Assembly: GCF_934230905.1 (NCBI RefSeq)
Contig: NZ_CAKQFJ010000014.1
Location: 1-55,432, forward strand
Source of the DNA: an uncultured Veillonella sp.
GTDB taxonomy: Bacteria > Bacillota > Negativicutes > Veillonellales > Veillonellaceae
Length of the DNA: 55,432 nucleotides
Reading direction: 5' to 3'
The notes below the pieces were generated by a model. It saw nothing but the letters and a program-made list of their open reading frames with translations. It had not been told where the DNA came from and ran no database searches. Both the position numbers and the translations under genes were made by a program. Below are positions 1-8,281 of the stretch, piece after piece. Within the stretch, counting starts at the first letter, position 1. Each line of letters begins with the position of its first letter.

Positions 1-54
1 GCCTTGGTAGAATAACTCAATAGCTTTCTTTTTAAATTCATAATTATATCTCAT
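1..54 (-). CDS. IS3-family transposase OrfA, N-terminal fragment (runs off the window)
   Basis: Eighteen codons are visible, beginning MRYNYEFKKKAIEL and ending FYQG at the window edge. This matches the usual opening of the helix-turn-helix OrfA protein of IS3/IS150 elements (Y-x-x-E-F-K-x-K followed by a leucine-rich helix and a Gly). It sits 6 bp inside the hairpin of the terminal repeat. The rest of the gene lies outside, so whether it is intact is unknown. Confidence 0.6.
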   Translation of the reverse strand, partial: MRYNYEFKKKAIELFYQG

Positions 55-95
55 GAAAATACCCCCTTTACTGGTTGTCCAGTAAAGGGGGTACA
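1..95 (-). mobile_element. Left end of an IS3-type insertion sequence, cut by the window edge
   Basis: Read on the minus strand the element would begin at position 95 with TGTACCCCC, a sequence typical of the terminal inverted repeats of IS3/IS150-group elements. A perfect 14-bp inverted repeat (61-74 with 79-92, 4-nt loop) follows and then the start of a transposase OrfA-like frame. Only this end is inside the window, so the other terminal repeat and the target duplication cannot be checked. The hairpin just before the transposase start could reduce read-through transcription or translation from outside; that is inference. Confidence 0.65.
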
Positions 96-127
96 TATCA
101 TTCTAGAACTCTATCTTAATAAATTGA

Positions 128-595
128 TTATTTCAAATCAGAAGTACAGTTAGGGCATTTAACTGCATCAATATTGATTTCTGTTTTACAGAATGGACAT
201 TCTTTTGTAGTTGCTGGTGCTTCTTCAGCTTCTTTTTTAGCAGTTTGCATCAACTTCGTCAACGCGCGAATCATCAAGAATACAACGAATGCTAAGATTA
301 AGAATTGAATAAGGTCAGTGATGAATGTACCGTAAGGCAATACAGCACCGGCAGCGCGAGCTGTTGCAATATCAGCACCATTCATAAATGCATCCTTAGA
401 TGCTTCACTCAATGGCAAATATAAATTGCTGAAATCAATACCACCTGTGAACAAACTGATCAAAGGCATGAACAAATTACTAACTACAGAATTCACTAAT
501 GCGGTGAAAGCTGCACCAATAATCATACCTACAGCGAGGTCCATCATATTCCCTTTGAAAGCGAACTCTTTAAACTCTTTGATAAATTCCTTCAT
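128..595 (-). CDS. mscL: Large-conductance mechanosensitive channel MscL with C-terminal zinc ribbon
   Basis: Inner-membrane channel that opens under membrane tension and releases solutes during osmotic downshock. The N-terminus has the MscL pattern (amphipathic FKEFAFKGN helix, then DLAVGMIIGAAF in the first membrane helix, about residues 17-45); a second hydrophobic helix spans about 90-113. At 155 residues it is longer than the roughly 136-residue E. coli protein. The extra tail carries two CxxC pairs (C133/C136 and C147/C150), a rubredoxin-type zinc ribbon that the standard family lacks. It is a single gene on the minus strand, isolated from the DMT permease gene by a terminator at 739-787. 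Confidence 0.95.
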   Translation of the reverse strand: MKEFIKEFKEFAFKGNMMDLAVGMIIGAAFTALVNSVVSNLFMPLISLFTGGIDFSNLYLPLSEASKDAFMNGADIATARAAGAVLPYGTFITDLIQFLILAFVVFLMIRALTKLMQTAKKEAEEAPATTKECPFCKTEINIDAVKCPNCTSDLK

Positions 596-738
596 GTCTA
601 ACTCCTACTCACATTTAAAATCGTCCGGAAAAATTAACCTCATTAATCATAAAAGAAAAAAACTCCTATGTCAAGAATTTTCGATATAGTTAATTGAATA
701 TTTTTAATGTATTTATCATCATATTTTCATAATGTATA

Positions 739-787
739 AAAAGGTGCCATTTGTCTATATAAATACTTATAGACAATGACACCTTTG
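739..787 (-). terminator. Intrinsic terminator of the DMT permease gene
   Basis: Long inverted repeat (about 739-758 with 768-786, AAGGTG arm pairing with CACCTT) lying between the end of the permease gene and mscL, with A/T-rich flanks that give U-rich RNA in the minus direction. Confidence 0.7.
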
Positions 788-821
788 CTATATCTTTAAA
801 CGCTAAAGATATACTATATGA

Positions 822-1709
822 CTATTTTGTTTTTGCTTCTATAATCTTACCTTCACGTATAGGACCATTTTGTTCTTTCAACCGCGCCAACATAACAGAA
901 GCCACAAACATAGCAATACCAGCCCCTACCGTTTCAATAGTTAAGTTTTCACCAAAGAACAAGAACCCATAGAAAGAACTAATAAATACACCTACATATT
1001 GTAAAAACTGAGCTACTACTGCATTTGTTGTAACAAAAGCACCCGTCAAGAAAAACTGTGCTACTACTGTAATAGCACCAATAGCAGTTATAATAAGCCA
1101 TTCTTGGCCTTGAGGCATCACAAATCCATCGGTTGTTACAAGGCCTGCTATCATACCTGTGATCAAAAAATAAGCCATAATTTCAAAATTACTATGTTTA
1201 CCATGCTTGCTAATAGATCGAATGGTAGTATACGCAGCAGCAGATAATGCTGCACCTAAGATGGCTACTAAAGCATACCAGGTAAATCCGCCATAACTAA
1301 ATGGGTTAACCATAACCATTACAGCTATAAAGATTAAGATCAGCCATTTACCAGCACCTTTAGGAACGCGTTCCTTTAAGAAAAAAGCGCTAAAAATAAA
1401 TACGAAAATACCCGATGTTTGAAACAATATAGTAGCATCAGACATTTTCATATGTACCAAAGCGATAAAGTTGCAAACCATGCCAAAACCGCCATAAAGC
1501 CCACGCATGATGAGTAAACCTCTATCCTCTGTGGAAAAACGGATGCCCTTCATATACATAACAATAAGAACTGCAACAGTACCAAATAATCCACGAAAAA
1601 ACGCAATTTCCCCAGATGGAATATTAGATCCTAACATCTTAACAAATAAGTTCATAGTACTTAATAAAAGTGCCGATAAAAGTGCATAAATCAAACCTTT
1701 TTTTACCAT
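822..1709 (-). CDS. DMT superfamily (EamA) permease
   Basis: Integral membrane transporter of the drug/metabolite superfamily. The 295 residues contain about ten hydrophobic helices arranged as two EamA repeats, with the family pattern of an early SxxNLFVK segment and a repeat-2 start near residue 150. The substrate cannot be read from the sequence; relatives export amino acids, purines or other metabolites. The start has a good ribosome site (AAGGGG, 5 nt before ATG). It is monocistronic, between the thrC terminator (1759-1783) and its own terminator. Confidence 0.85.
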   Translation of the reverse strand: MVKKGLIYALLSALLLSTMNLFVKMLGSNIPSGEIAFFRGLFGTVAVLIVMYMKGIRFSTEDRGLLIMRGLYGGFGMVCNFIALVHMKMSDATILFQTSGIFVFIFSAFFLKERVPKGAGKWLILIFIAVMVMVNPFSYGGFTWYALVAILGAALSAAAYTTIRSISKHGKHSNFEIMAYFLITGMIAGLVTTDGFVMPQGQEWLIITAIGAITVVAQFFLTGAFVTTNAVVAQFLQYVGVFISSFYGFLFFGENLTIETVGAGIAMFVASVMLARLKEQNGPIREGKIIEAKTK

Positions 1710-1758
1710 TATATCCCCTTTCAGTTACTAGTATTGCACGCGTTCTATATATAGATAT

Positions 1759-1783
1759 ACCGCCCTTCAACAGAAAGGCGGTA
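1759..1783 (-). terminator. Terminator downstream of thrC
   Basis: Inverted repeat with arms TACCGCC and GGCGGTA, extended by a second short pairing (TTC/GAA) inside, directly after the thrC stop codon in the minus direction. Confidence 0.7.
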
Positions 1784-1788
1784 TCGTA

Positions 1789-3294
1789 TTATTTCGAAAA
1801 TGTATCAACAAAATCAAGAATCTCTTGTTTCATGTTTTCTTTGTCAATAGCTTTTGTAAAGCGCAATGATTTAGACTTTAATGCAGCTAATTGTTTAGGA
1901 AATGCCACACCGGTTACAGCAGAAATATTATCTAAGCTTTCATAAGGTGTTGAACCAACCTTGATATCAAGAGCCTCACAAATCGGTGTTGGGAATTTAA
2001 ATGGATGTGCCGTAGATGCGATAATCGTATGTCTAGCACCATCTTCTGGGTGAGCTTCTAATTCTTTCATATAAGCACCCATTGCAACAGCTGTATGAGG
2101 ATCCATCAAATAACCATAGGAATTATAGACTTGTTCAATAATAGCCTTTGTTTCCTCATCATTTACATAGGCACCACTAAAATTGGTTTGTACACGTTTA
2201 AATTCTTCTTCGTTAACAGACAATTTACCTGTTGCTTTCAAATCTTTCATCCATTGAGCTGTTCTTTCACTATCTTCACCAGAAATGTAGTACAAGAAAC
2301 GTTCAAAATTAGAGGATTCAAGGATATCCATGGATGGTGAAATCGTCGTATAGAACGGGCGATTCATATCGTATGTACCAGTATTAAAGAAATCAGTAAG
2401 CACGTTATTTTGATTAGATGCACAAATCAATTTACCAATAGGAATCCCCATCTTTTTAGCATAGTAAGCAGCTAAAATATTGCCAAAGTTACCTGTCGGA
2501 ACCACCACATTGAAGGCTTCATCTTCATGAATAGCACCTTGTGCAACAAGTTCAGCATAAGCATTCACATAATATACAACTTGTGGAGCCAAACGACCGA
2601 TATTAATAGAGTTTGCGCTAGAGAACATAACACCTTTTTCAGCAACCTCTTTTGCAGTTTCTGTATCAACAAACAATCGTTTTAAGAATTGCTGAGCATC
2701 ATCAAAGTTACCATGAATAGCAGTTACGTTAACATTAGCACCTTCTTGTTTCTGCATTTGTTCTGCTTGCATAGGGCTAACACCATCAGTTGGATAAAAC
2801 ACTTGAATATGAGTGCCTGGTACATCCTTAAAGCCTTCAAGAGCCGCTTTACCTGTATCACCAGATGTAGCTGTTAGGATAAGAACCTCTTTATCTTCCC
2901 CTTCCGCTTCTTTTGCGGCTACCAATAAATATGGGAATAGTGAAAGCGCCATATCTTTAAACGCTTGTGTACGACCATGAAATAATTCCAATACAGACAC
3001 CTTTTCAAGTAAAGAATGTAAAGGTGCAATATCACGCGTGCTAAAGTTTGCATCACAATAAGCAGAGTTAATCATTTCCTTAAGATGCGCTTCGGAAAAA
3101 CAAGGAAATAATTTTGCTAATACAACAGCTGCTACCTCTTGGTAGGATTTGTCTTTAACGTCATTATAGCTTAAGCAATTCGTTGGAAATAAAGCAGGTA
3201 CATATAAACCGCCATCCTCAGCTAAACCATGTAATAATGCATATGTTTCATTTACGGCAACAGTGCCACGTGTACTTGTATAATTCATGGGCAA
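1789..3294 (-). CDS. thrC: Threonine synthase
   Basis: PLP enzyme converting O-phosphohomoserine to threonine, the last step of threonine synthesis. The opening MNYTSTRGTV is the threonine synthase N-terminal signature; HGRTQAFKDMA (about residues 104-114) carries the PLP-binding lysine; TATSGDTGKAAL and the glycine-rich PTGNFGNILAAYY phosphate loop follow. At 501 residues it is the long form found in Gram-negatives and Negativicutes. It stands alone, with terminators on both sides. A GAGGT ribosome site precedes the ATG. Confidence 0.96.
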   Translation of the reverse strand: MPMNYTSTRGTVAVNETYALLHGLAEDGGLYVPALFPTNCLSYNDVKDKSYQEVAAVVLAKLFPCFSEAHLKEMINSAYCDANFSTRDIAPLHSLLEKVSVLELFHGRTQAFKDMALSLFPYLLVAAKEAEGEDKEVLILTATSGDTGKAALEGFKDVPGTHIQVFYPTDGVSPMQAEQMQKQEGANVNVTAIHGNFDDAQQFLKRLFVDTETAKEVAEKGVMFSSANSINIGRLAPQVVYYVNAYAELVAQGAIHEDEAFNVVVPTGNFGNILAAYYAKKMGIPIGKLICASNQNNVLTDFFNTGTYDMNRPFYTTISPSMDILESSNFERFLYYISGEDSERTAQWMKDLKATGKLSVNEEEFKRVQTNFSGAYVNDEETKAIIEQVYNSYGYLMDPHTAVAMGAYMKELEAHPEDGARHTIIASTAHPFKFPTPICEALDIKVGSTPYESLDNISAVTGVAFPKQLAALKSKSLRFTKAIDKENMKQEILDFVDTFSK

Positions 3295-3347
3295 CCTCTA
3301 CAAACTAAAATTCTATGGAATATATAATATTCTATAATTATAGCATA

Positions 3348-3371
3348 AAAGCGCCTCAAAAAGGGCGCTTT
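3348..3371 (-). terminator. Terminator downstream of the DyP peroxidase gene
   Basis: Arms AAAGCGCC and GGCGCTTT with an 8-nt loop. It lies between the peroxidase gene and the thrC promoter region and separates the two units. Confidence 0.75.
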
Positions 3372-3427
3372 CTATAGATTTTATTGCATATTATTTTATC
3401 ATGACTTTTATTATAAACTTACAACGA

Positions 3428-4369
3428 TTATAATTCACCTTCTGCTATGGCATCCAATGTATCAAGGGATGGAATAAAGAAAAGCATACCTGTAATAGGT
3501 TTAGAATAATCAAGCAATTTATCGTTTTGTGTAAACATGTTTGTAAGCATTGTTTTCGTTACATCCCAGTAACGAGCATAGCCGATGAAATATGTGCCGC
3601 GCACACCTTGGCCAGGTTGTGCAAATGGTACATTCATACGAACGATTTTATGTTCTTCGTCATCGCGATTATCTTGAGCTACTACATTGTGAGCTGCTGG
3701 ATCTTTTTCATCATCGTCTAATTCAATATCGCTGAATTTACGACGGCCAATGAATTTTTCTTGCATTTCTGTAGGAAGTGCACGCCAAGCATCAAGGTCG
3801 TGTTCATATTTTTGTGCAAATGCATAAGACCCATTAGTGAATTCAGGATCTTCATCACCGATAACGCCCCACTCTACTGCTTCTTGGCCTACAGGATTTT
3901 CCGTACCATCAACGAAATCGATAATAGCACGACCTTGTTCATAATGAAAACCATGAGTTTCATCAACTACAGATGTAATAGGACGCAAGAATTCCATGAT
4001 TTGATCCACTACAGTATATGTAACAGATTCATTATTGGAACGTATATGTAAGAACAAATCAGCCGCTACAGCTGGCACGTCTTGTTTATCACCTTTAATA
4101 CCTTGGAAGTCTTCTAACTCTTTTGGTACAGGTGCATTAGGGAATAAATAATCCCATGCTTTACGGCTAAAGCCAAAAGCGATACCCAAGCCTTCGCCAT
4201 TAGCACGAATACTAACAGAGCGTTTAATGGCTTGAATACGATCAGCCATATCTTGAATAACTTCTAATTCTGCATCTCGATCTTTACGATTTAATAATAA
4301 TGTTGTGAAATTGACACTTTGACCCGCATCTTTATATACATCTTGTGTTCTAGCTACATCTACTGCCAT
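3428..4369 (-). CDS. Dye-decolorizing (DyP-type) heme peroxidase
   Basis: Heme peroxidase of the DyP family, of the YfeX-like cytoplasmic kind because no Tat or Sec signal is seen. The distal catalytic motif appears as FVDGTENP (about residues 152-159). The candidate proximal heme histidine lies in DPAAHNVVAQD, and a downstream RGTYFIGYAR segment matches the family. At 313 residues it is full length. The likely role is peroxide removal in an anaerobe. It starts behind AGGAGG and is monocistronic. Confidence 0.92.
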   Translation of the reverse strand: MAVDVARTQDVYKDAGQSVNFTTLLLNRKDRDAELEVIQDMADRIQAIKRSVSIRANGEGLGIAFGFSRKAWDYLFPNAPVPKELEDFQGIKGDKQDVPAVAADLFLHIRSNNESVTYTVVDQIMEFLRPITSVVDETHGFHYEQGRAIIDFVDGTENPVGQEAVEWGVIGDEDPEFTNGSYAFAQKYEHDLDAWRALPTEMQEKFIGRRKFSDIELDDDEKDPAAHNVVAQDNRDDEEHKIVRMNVPFAQPGQGVRGTYFIGYARYWDVTKTMLTNMFTQNDKLLDYSKPITGMLFFIPSLDTLDAIAEGEL

Positions 4370-4457
4370 TTTAAGCCTCCTAATGAAAAATACTATTAAT
4401 TTTAATCATACGCTATCACTAATTTATTGTCTATGACAATTATCTATTAAAATAAAT

Positions 4458-4655
4458 TCATATATCGTGTATCTCCTCACCATATAAGCGCTCCATCCCT
4501 TGTCTGGTCACTAGCCACATTTTTCCCGATTTTCTAAATTCCCCTTCTAAAAATCCATTTTTCACACGACCTCTACAGTTTTGTTTAAGAGAATCAGCGG
4601 TAACATTCCAACGTTCTGCCGCCTCTTGTGTTGTCATAACATCTTCTAGTTTCAT
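4458..4655 (-). CDS. Small helix-turn-helix (excisionase/MerR-like) protein
   Basis: A 65-residue protein with the pattern TTQEAAERWNVTADSLKQNC (residues 8-27), typical of the winged helix found in excisionases and small HTH_17-type proteins: an AAERW first helix and a turn before the recognition helix. The middle 'LEGEFRKSGKMWLVT' segment would form the wing. An AGGGG site precedes the ATG. No phage genes are adjacent, so a simple regulator or orphan excisionase-like protein is as likely as a mobile-element remnant. It lies just downstream of tRNA-Lys. Confidence 0.7.
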   Translation of the reverse strand: MKLEDVMTTQEAAERWNVTADSLKQNCRGRVKNGFLEGEFRKSGKMWLVTRQGMERLYGEEIHDI

Positions 4656-4696
4656 ATAAATCCCCTAATAATTAGCTATAACACTCCTCAAAAGAA

Positions 4697-4720
4697 AAAC
4701 CCGCACCGTAGTGCGGGTTT
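4697..4720 (-). terminator. Terminator of the tRNA-Lys gene
   Basis: Perfect 10-bp stem (AAACCCGCAC with GTGCGGGTTT, 4-nt loop), followed in the minus direction by a T-rich tract. It sits 5 nt beyond the tRNA 3' end. Confidence 0.9.
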
Positions 4721-4724
4721 ATTT

Positions 4725-4800
4725 TGGTGGACCACCAGGGGTTCGAACCCTGGACACCCTGATTAAGAGTCAGGTGCTCTGCCAGCTGAGCTAGTGGTCC
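4725..4800 (-). tRNA. tRNA-Lys (anticodon CTT)
   Basis: Read on the minus strand it folds as a standard 76-nt cloverleaf: acceptor GGACCAC pairs with GTGGTCC, the D arm contains AGCTCAGCTGG, the anticodon stem CCTGA/TCAGG encloses loop CTCTTAA (anticodon CTT, reading AAG), and the T arm is CAGGG TTCGAAC CCCTG. The 3' CCA is encoded in the DNA. A promoter (4813-4841) and terminator (4697-4720) make it a single-gene unit. Confidence 0.97.
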
Positions 4801-4812
4801 ATGACATGAATT

Positions 4813-4841
4813 ATTATATGCTTATTTTATAGGAATGTAAA
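4813..4841 (-). promoter_or_regulatory. Promoter of tRNA-Lys
   Basis: On the minus strand, -35 TTTACA (4836-4841) and -10 TATAAT (4813-4818) are separated by exactly 17 bp. The predicted start is about 6 bp before the tRNA 5' end. Confidence 0.8.
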
Positions 4842-4860
4842 GAATATTTATTACATTCCT
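4831..4860 (-). terminator. Hairpin ending the MOSC-moaA operon, overlapping the tRNA promoter
   Basis: Perfect 10-bp inverted repeat (AGGAATGTAA with TTACATTCCT, 10-nt loop) just downstream of the last gene of the moaA operon. The distal arm contains the -35 hexamer of the tRNA-Lys promoter. There is no long T tract directly after the stem, so its strength as a terminator is uncertain. Confidence 0.5.
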
Positions 4861-4890
4861 ATAAAATATATCCATTATTTTTATAGCCTA

Positions 4891-5193
4891 TCAGAATTGT
4901 AACATCCAATCCTTTATCGTTTCACAAGCCTCTGTAGGGATGATATCCGTGGTACCCACACATGCCTCGCCGCGGTAAATTTGAATGATGCTATGGGTAC
5001 GACTTACTTCTTTCACAATAATGTCTGTTACATCAGTCTTAGGCACGCTAAATTGTAATCCATAGCGACCTAAATAGGTAAATATAAGATTCTGTGTGTC
5101 ATATTCCATATGAACTTGCAGCATTTTACCACCAGGCCAACAGGATTCTACATGTTCTTTATTTCTTGGTTTAAAAAAATCAAAAAACCCCAT
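4891..5193 (-). CDS. Conserved-looking protein of unknown function, in the moaA operon
   Basis: A 100-residue soluble protein that I do not recognise. It opens MGFFDFFKPRN, is followed by beta-strand-rich sequence and contains two cysteines (in ESCWPGG and GEACVG). It starts 4 bp after the moaA stop codon, so it is almost certainly co-translated with moaA. That placement is the only hint of a role in molybdenum-cofactor work; no catalytic motif is visible. Confidence 0.7.
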   Translation of the reverse strand: MGFFDFFKPRNKEHVESCWPGGKMLQVHMEYDTQNLIFTYLGRYGLQFSVPKTDVTDIIVKEVSRTHSIIQIYRGEACVGTTDIIPTEACETIKDWMLQF

Positions 5194-5197
5194 CCCA

Positions 5198-6163
5198 TTA
5201 TCCTCCGATGCGCCACATAGGACGTTCCGGTTGATCCATCGTTACCCCATCATGACGTTCTTGTTTATGTTGTAAAGCCCATTCAATATGACTAGCAAGT
5301 TCAGTTTCACTTAATCCTCTTCGTACAAGAGATACTAAATCAGCCTCATCATCACGTAAAAGACATAGACGCATTTGACCATCTGAGGTAAGACGAACAC
5401 GATTACATGTATCACAATAACTATGGGACATAGAGAATATAAACCCGATTTCCTTGCCACTCGGTAAATTATAATACGTAGCAGGTCCAAATCCATATAT
5501 TCCGTGATTTTCTGTAAGAGGGCCACCACTCACACGTTCTAACTGAGCCTTCCATTCATCAAACGTTGGTCCATGAAATGTATCACCTTGAAACGGCATA
5601 TATTCGATAAAACGCCAAATGACCGGCCATGTTTCCACATAATTTAGCAAAGCACGGACCTCATCATCCGTCCAGTGACGTGACAAAACAGTATTGATTT
5701 TAACAGAAGTAAAGCCCGCATCAATAGCACTTTGAATCCCAGCTAATACTGAATCAAGTTGATTAGCTTTACCCACACATAATGCAAAGGCCTCTCTATC
5801 AAGAGAGTCCAAGCTAATATTTACGCGATTCAAGCCAAGTTCTTTTAATCTAGCAGCCCGAGGCGACAACAAACTACCATTGGTAGTCATGGATATATCT
5901 TCAAACCAGCCTGTTTTGTTAACACGCATTAACAACTCCTCAATATGAGGATATAGTAATGGTTCTCCACCTGTAAGGCGTACCGCCTTCACGCCTACCC
6001 GATGAAAAGCCCCCAATATCGTCATCCATTCATCTACAGATAACAGCTGCATTTGACTCTGTGGTGTAATCTCTGTCGGTCTGCAGTAAGGGCAGCAAAA
6101 ATTGCACGCATCTGTCAAAGACAGACGTACATATTCAATTGTTCGGCCCCATGCGTCCTTCAT
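5198..6163 (-). CDS. moaA: GTP 3',8-cyclase (molybdenum cofactor step 1)
   Basis: Radical-SAM enzyme making the cyclic pterin precursor from GTP with MoaC. The first 4Fe-4S cluster is bound by C20, C24 and C27 in TDACNFCCPYC. The SAM-contacting GGEPLL motif follows near residue 66. The second cluster site appears as CDTCNRVRL and a later RLCLL. The C-terminal double-glycine tail is present as WRIGG. The 321-residue length fits the family. It lies 19 bp after the MOSC gene and 4 bp before the 100-residue protein, forming one operon. RBS is AGAGGTG. Confidence 0.96.
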   Translation of the reverse strand: MKDAWGRTIEYVRLSLTDACNFCCPYCRPTEITPQSQMQLLSVDEWMTILGAFHRVGVKAVRLTGGEPLLYPHIEELLMRVNKTGWFEDISMTTNGSLLSPRAARLKELGLNRVNISLDSLDREAFALCVGKANQLDSVLAGIQSAIDAGFTSVKINTVLSRHWTDDEVRALLNYVETWPVIWRFIEYMPFQGDTFHGPTFDEWKAQLERVSGGPLTENHGIYGFGPATYYNLPSGKEIGFIFSMSHSYCDTCNRVRLTSDGQMRLCLLRDDEADLVSLVRRGLSETELASHIEWALQHKQERHDGVTMDQPERPMWRIGG

Positions 6164-6182
6164 AGTACACCTCTTTACAATT

Positions 6183-6623
6183 TTATTTAATAATGGTTAC
6201 ATCATCGCCTACATTAATTGTACCATTTTTTAGAACTTTACCAAAAATACCTTGCGTAGGCATGATACAAGATCCGACTTGTTTCATAATTTCGCAGCCG
6301 TGATGACATTCTTTGCCAATTTGTGTTACCTCTAGTAACACATCAGATCCTAATTGTAGCTTAGTTCCTACCGGTAAATCATACAACACAATGCCTTCAA
6401 CAGTAATATTTTCAGCAAAATCGCCAGGTTTCACATCGGCGCCTTTTTCACGCATATGCTCAATGCTCTTAATACCGAGCAAGCTAATTTGACGATGCCA
6501 ATTACCTGCGTGTGCATCGCCTTCCATACCGTAATCTACAATGAGATTAGCAGATTCAATATTATGTTTCTTTTGCCCTTTTTTCTCACTAATCGAGATG
6601 GCAATAATCTTACCTTCAGCCAT
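6183..6623 (-). CDS. MOSC domain protein
   Basis: A single MOSC (molybdenum cofactor sulfurase C-terminal) domain of 146 residues. It shows the family features: SANLIVDYGMEGDAHAG with the conserved Gly-Asp-His, RQISLL, PGDFAENITVEG and a C-terminal GIFGKVLKNG. MOSC domains bind or transfer sulfur and molybdopterin. C106-containing GKECHHGC is a candidate sulfur-carrying site. It is the first gene of the MOSC-moaA operon, supporting a role in cofactor maturation. The exact reaction is unknown for this standalone form. Confidence 0.88.
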   Translation of the reverse strand: MAEGKIIAISISEKKGQKKHNIESANLIVDYGMEGDAHAGNWHRQISLLGIKSIEHMREKGADVKPGDFAENITVEGIVLYDLPVGTKLQLGSDVLLEVTQIGKECHHGCEIMKQVGSCIMPTQGIFGKVLKNGTINVGDDVTIIK

Positions 6624-6742
6624 AAACGCCTTCCCTTCTTATGGGAACAAATTATCTAATTTTATCAATTTATTATACCATAGTATATAGGTATAACCCC
6701 TGTGAATTTAGTCACTTTTTCAAGATTAATACTTTCAAAAAA

Positions 6743-6772
6743 AGAACTCTACTCATTACAAGTAGAGTCCTT
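6743..6772 (-). terminator. Terminator downstream of the NCS2 permease gene
   Basis: Inverted repeat around ACTCTACT and AGTAGAGT with AAG/CTT ends, lying directly after the permease stop in the minus direction, with an A-rich plus strand (U-rich RNA) beyond it. Confidence 0.75.
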
Positions 6773-6795
6773 AGTATTAATAGTATAGAAGTCGA

Positions 6796-8118
6796 TTAAC
6801 GACGCCCCATTTCTTTGAATTCATCACCCTTGTTCACGCCATTGAGCAATAGATTAAGCATGATTGCCATGATACTACCAAAGGTAATACCAGATTTCAA
6901 AATAATTTGAGCCCATGCAGGAAAATGTGCATAGAATGTTGGTGCCACAATAGGAATCATGGATACACCGATACTAATAGCAACGAGCATCAAATTTTGA
7001 TTTCCGTCGAAATTAACTTTTCCAAGAGAACGGATACCACTAGCAATAATCATCCCAAACATAGCAATACCCGCACCACCAAGTACCGCATTAGGAATAC
7101 TTGCTACAACGGCAGCCAATTTAGGGAACAAGCCTAATAAAATCAATATCACACCAGATGCAGCTACTACAAAGCGACTCTTAACGCGTGTTACAGCAAT
7201 AAGTCCTACATTTTGAGCAAATGCAGTATAAGGGAAACTGTTAAGAATACCGCCAATAACAGTAGAAATACCATCTGCACGGATAATGGACGCCAACTCC
7301 TTACGGCCGATTTTTTTATCTACAATCTCACCGATAGCAATACTATCACCAGTTGTTTCAACCATAACAACGAGCATAACGACTACCATGGAAAGTACAG
7401 ATGCCCAATCAAATGTTGGCATACCAAAGTATAATGGTTCAATCATAGCTATCCAGTGAGCTTTGCCAACCTCAGCAAAATTAGTTACCCCCATTGCAAA
7501 AGCAATGGCAGTACCACCAATAAGCCCAATTAAAACAGAAAGATTACCAAGAAAACCTTTAGCAAATTTATAAGTAAAAATAACAATTAAGAATGTAAGG
7601 AATCCTAATCCTATATTAGTAAGGCTACCAAACTGCGGATTTCCTACTCCACCGCCCATCCAATTAACGGCTACAGGCATTAGATTAATACCGATAATTG
7701 TAATAATGGTACCTGTTACAACAGGTGGGAATAGACGAATCAAACGACTAAAAAATGGTGCCACTAAGAATGTAAAAATACCCGCTATAATAATAGCACC
7801 ATAAATAGCAGTCATACCATGTTGAGCGCCAATCATGGCCATAGGACCAACAGAGGCAAAGGTTACACCTTGAATCATCGGTATGCGACCACCAATATTA
7901 CCAAACCCTATTGTTTGGATAAGTGTGGCAATCCCGCAAGTAAATAAGTCTGCTGTAATAAGTCGAATTAAATCCTCTACAGGCAAATTCATAGCTTGCG
8001 CAATAATGATTGGTACCGCTACAGCACCAGCATACATTGCTAATACGTGTTGTAAGCCATAAGCAAACAGTTTAGGTATTGGCAACATAGTGTCAACAGT
8101 ATTCTTTTGTTCTGACAT
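6796..8118 (-). CDS. NCS2 family nucleobase (xanthine/uracil-type) permease
   Basis: Integral inner-membrane nucleobase:cation symporter of 440 residues with about 14 hydrophobic helices. Family hallmarks are QHVLAMYAGAVAVP in helix 1, GRIPMIQGVTFA in helix 3 and VETTGDSIAIGEI (the conserved E of helix 8), followed by NSFPYTAFAQNVGLIAVT. This pattern favours the xanthine/uric acid branch over uracil, but the substrate is not proven. The next genes upstream are fhs and fchA, which fits purine breakdown. RBS is CAGGAG. Confidence 0.9.
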   Translation of the reverse strand: MSEQKNTVDTMLPIPKLFAYGLQHVLAMYAGAVAVPIIIAQAMNLPVEDLIRLITADLFTCGIATLIQTIGFGNIGGRIPMIQGVTFASVGPMAMIGAQHGMTAIYGAIIIAGIFTFLVAPFFSRLIRLFPPVVTGTIITIIGINLMPVAVNWMGGGVGNPQFGSLTNIGLGFLTFLIVIFTYKFAKGFLGNLSVLIGLIGGTAIAFAMGVTNFAEVGKAHWIAMIEPLYFGMPTFDWASVLSMVVVMLVVMVETTGDSIAIGEIVDKKIGRKELASIIRADGISTVIGGILNSFPYTAFAQNVGLIAVTRVKSRFVVAASGVILILLGLFPKLAAVVASIPNAVLGGAGIAMFGMIIASGIRSLGKVNFDGNQNLMLVAISIGVSMIPIVAPTFYAHFPAWAQIILKSGITFGSIMAIMLNLLLNGVNKGDEFKEMGRR

Positions 8119-8197
8119 AATGGTCTCCTGTTTTCTAAACTACAAACATTACACTTATATTTTACGTTATTATTCGGATTTTAACAATAGAAAAAGA

Positions 8198-8229
8198 GAA
8201 ACCTTAGAAATTTTATTTTCTAAGGCTTC
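8198..8229 (-). terminator. Terminator downstream of fchA
   Basis: Stem of about 13 bp (GAAACCTTAGAAA pairing with TTTCTAAGGcTTC, one mismatch), located after the fchA stop and before the permease gene. Confidence 0.7.
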
Positions 8230-8281
8230 CTATTTTTATATTTTCCGAACATTACCCTTGTAAAAGTATGTTATCGTCCAT

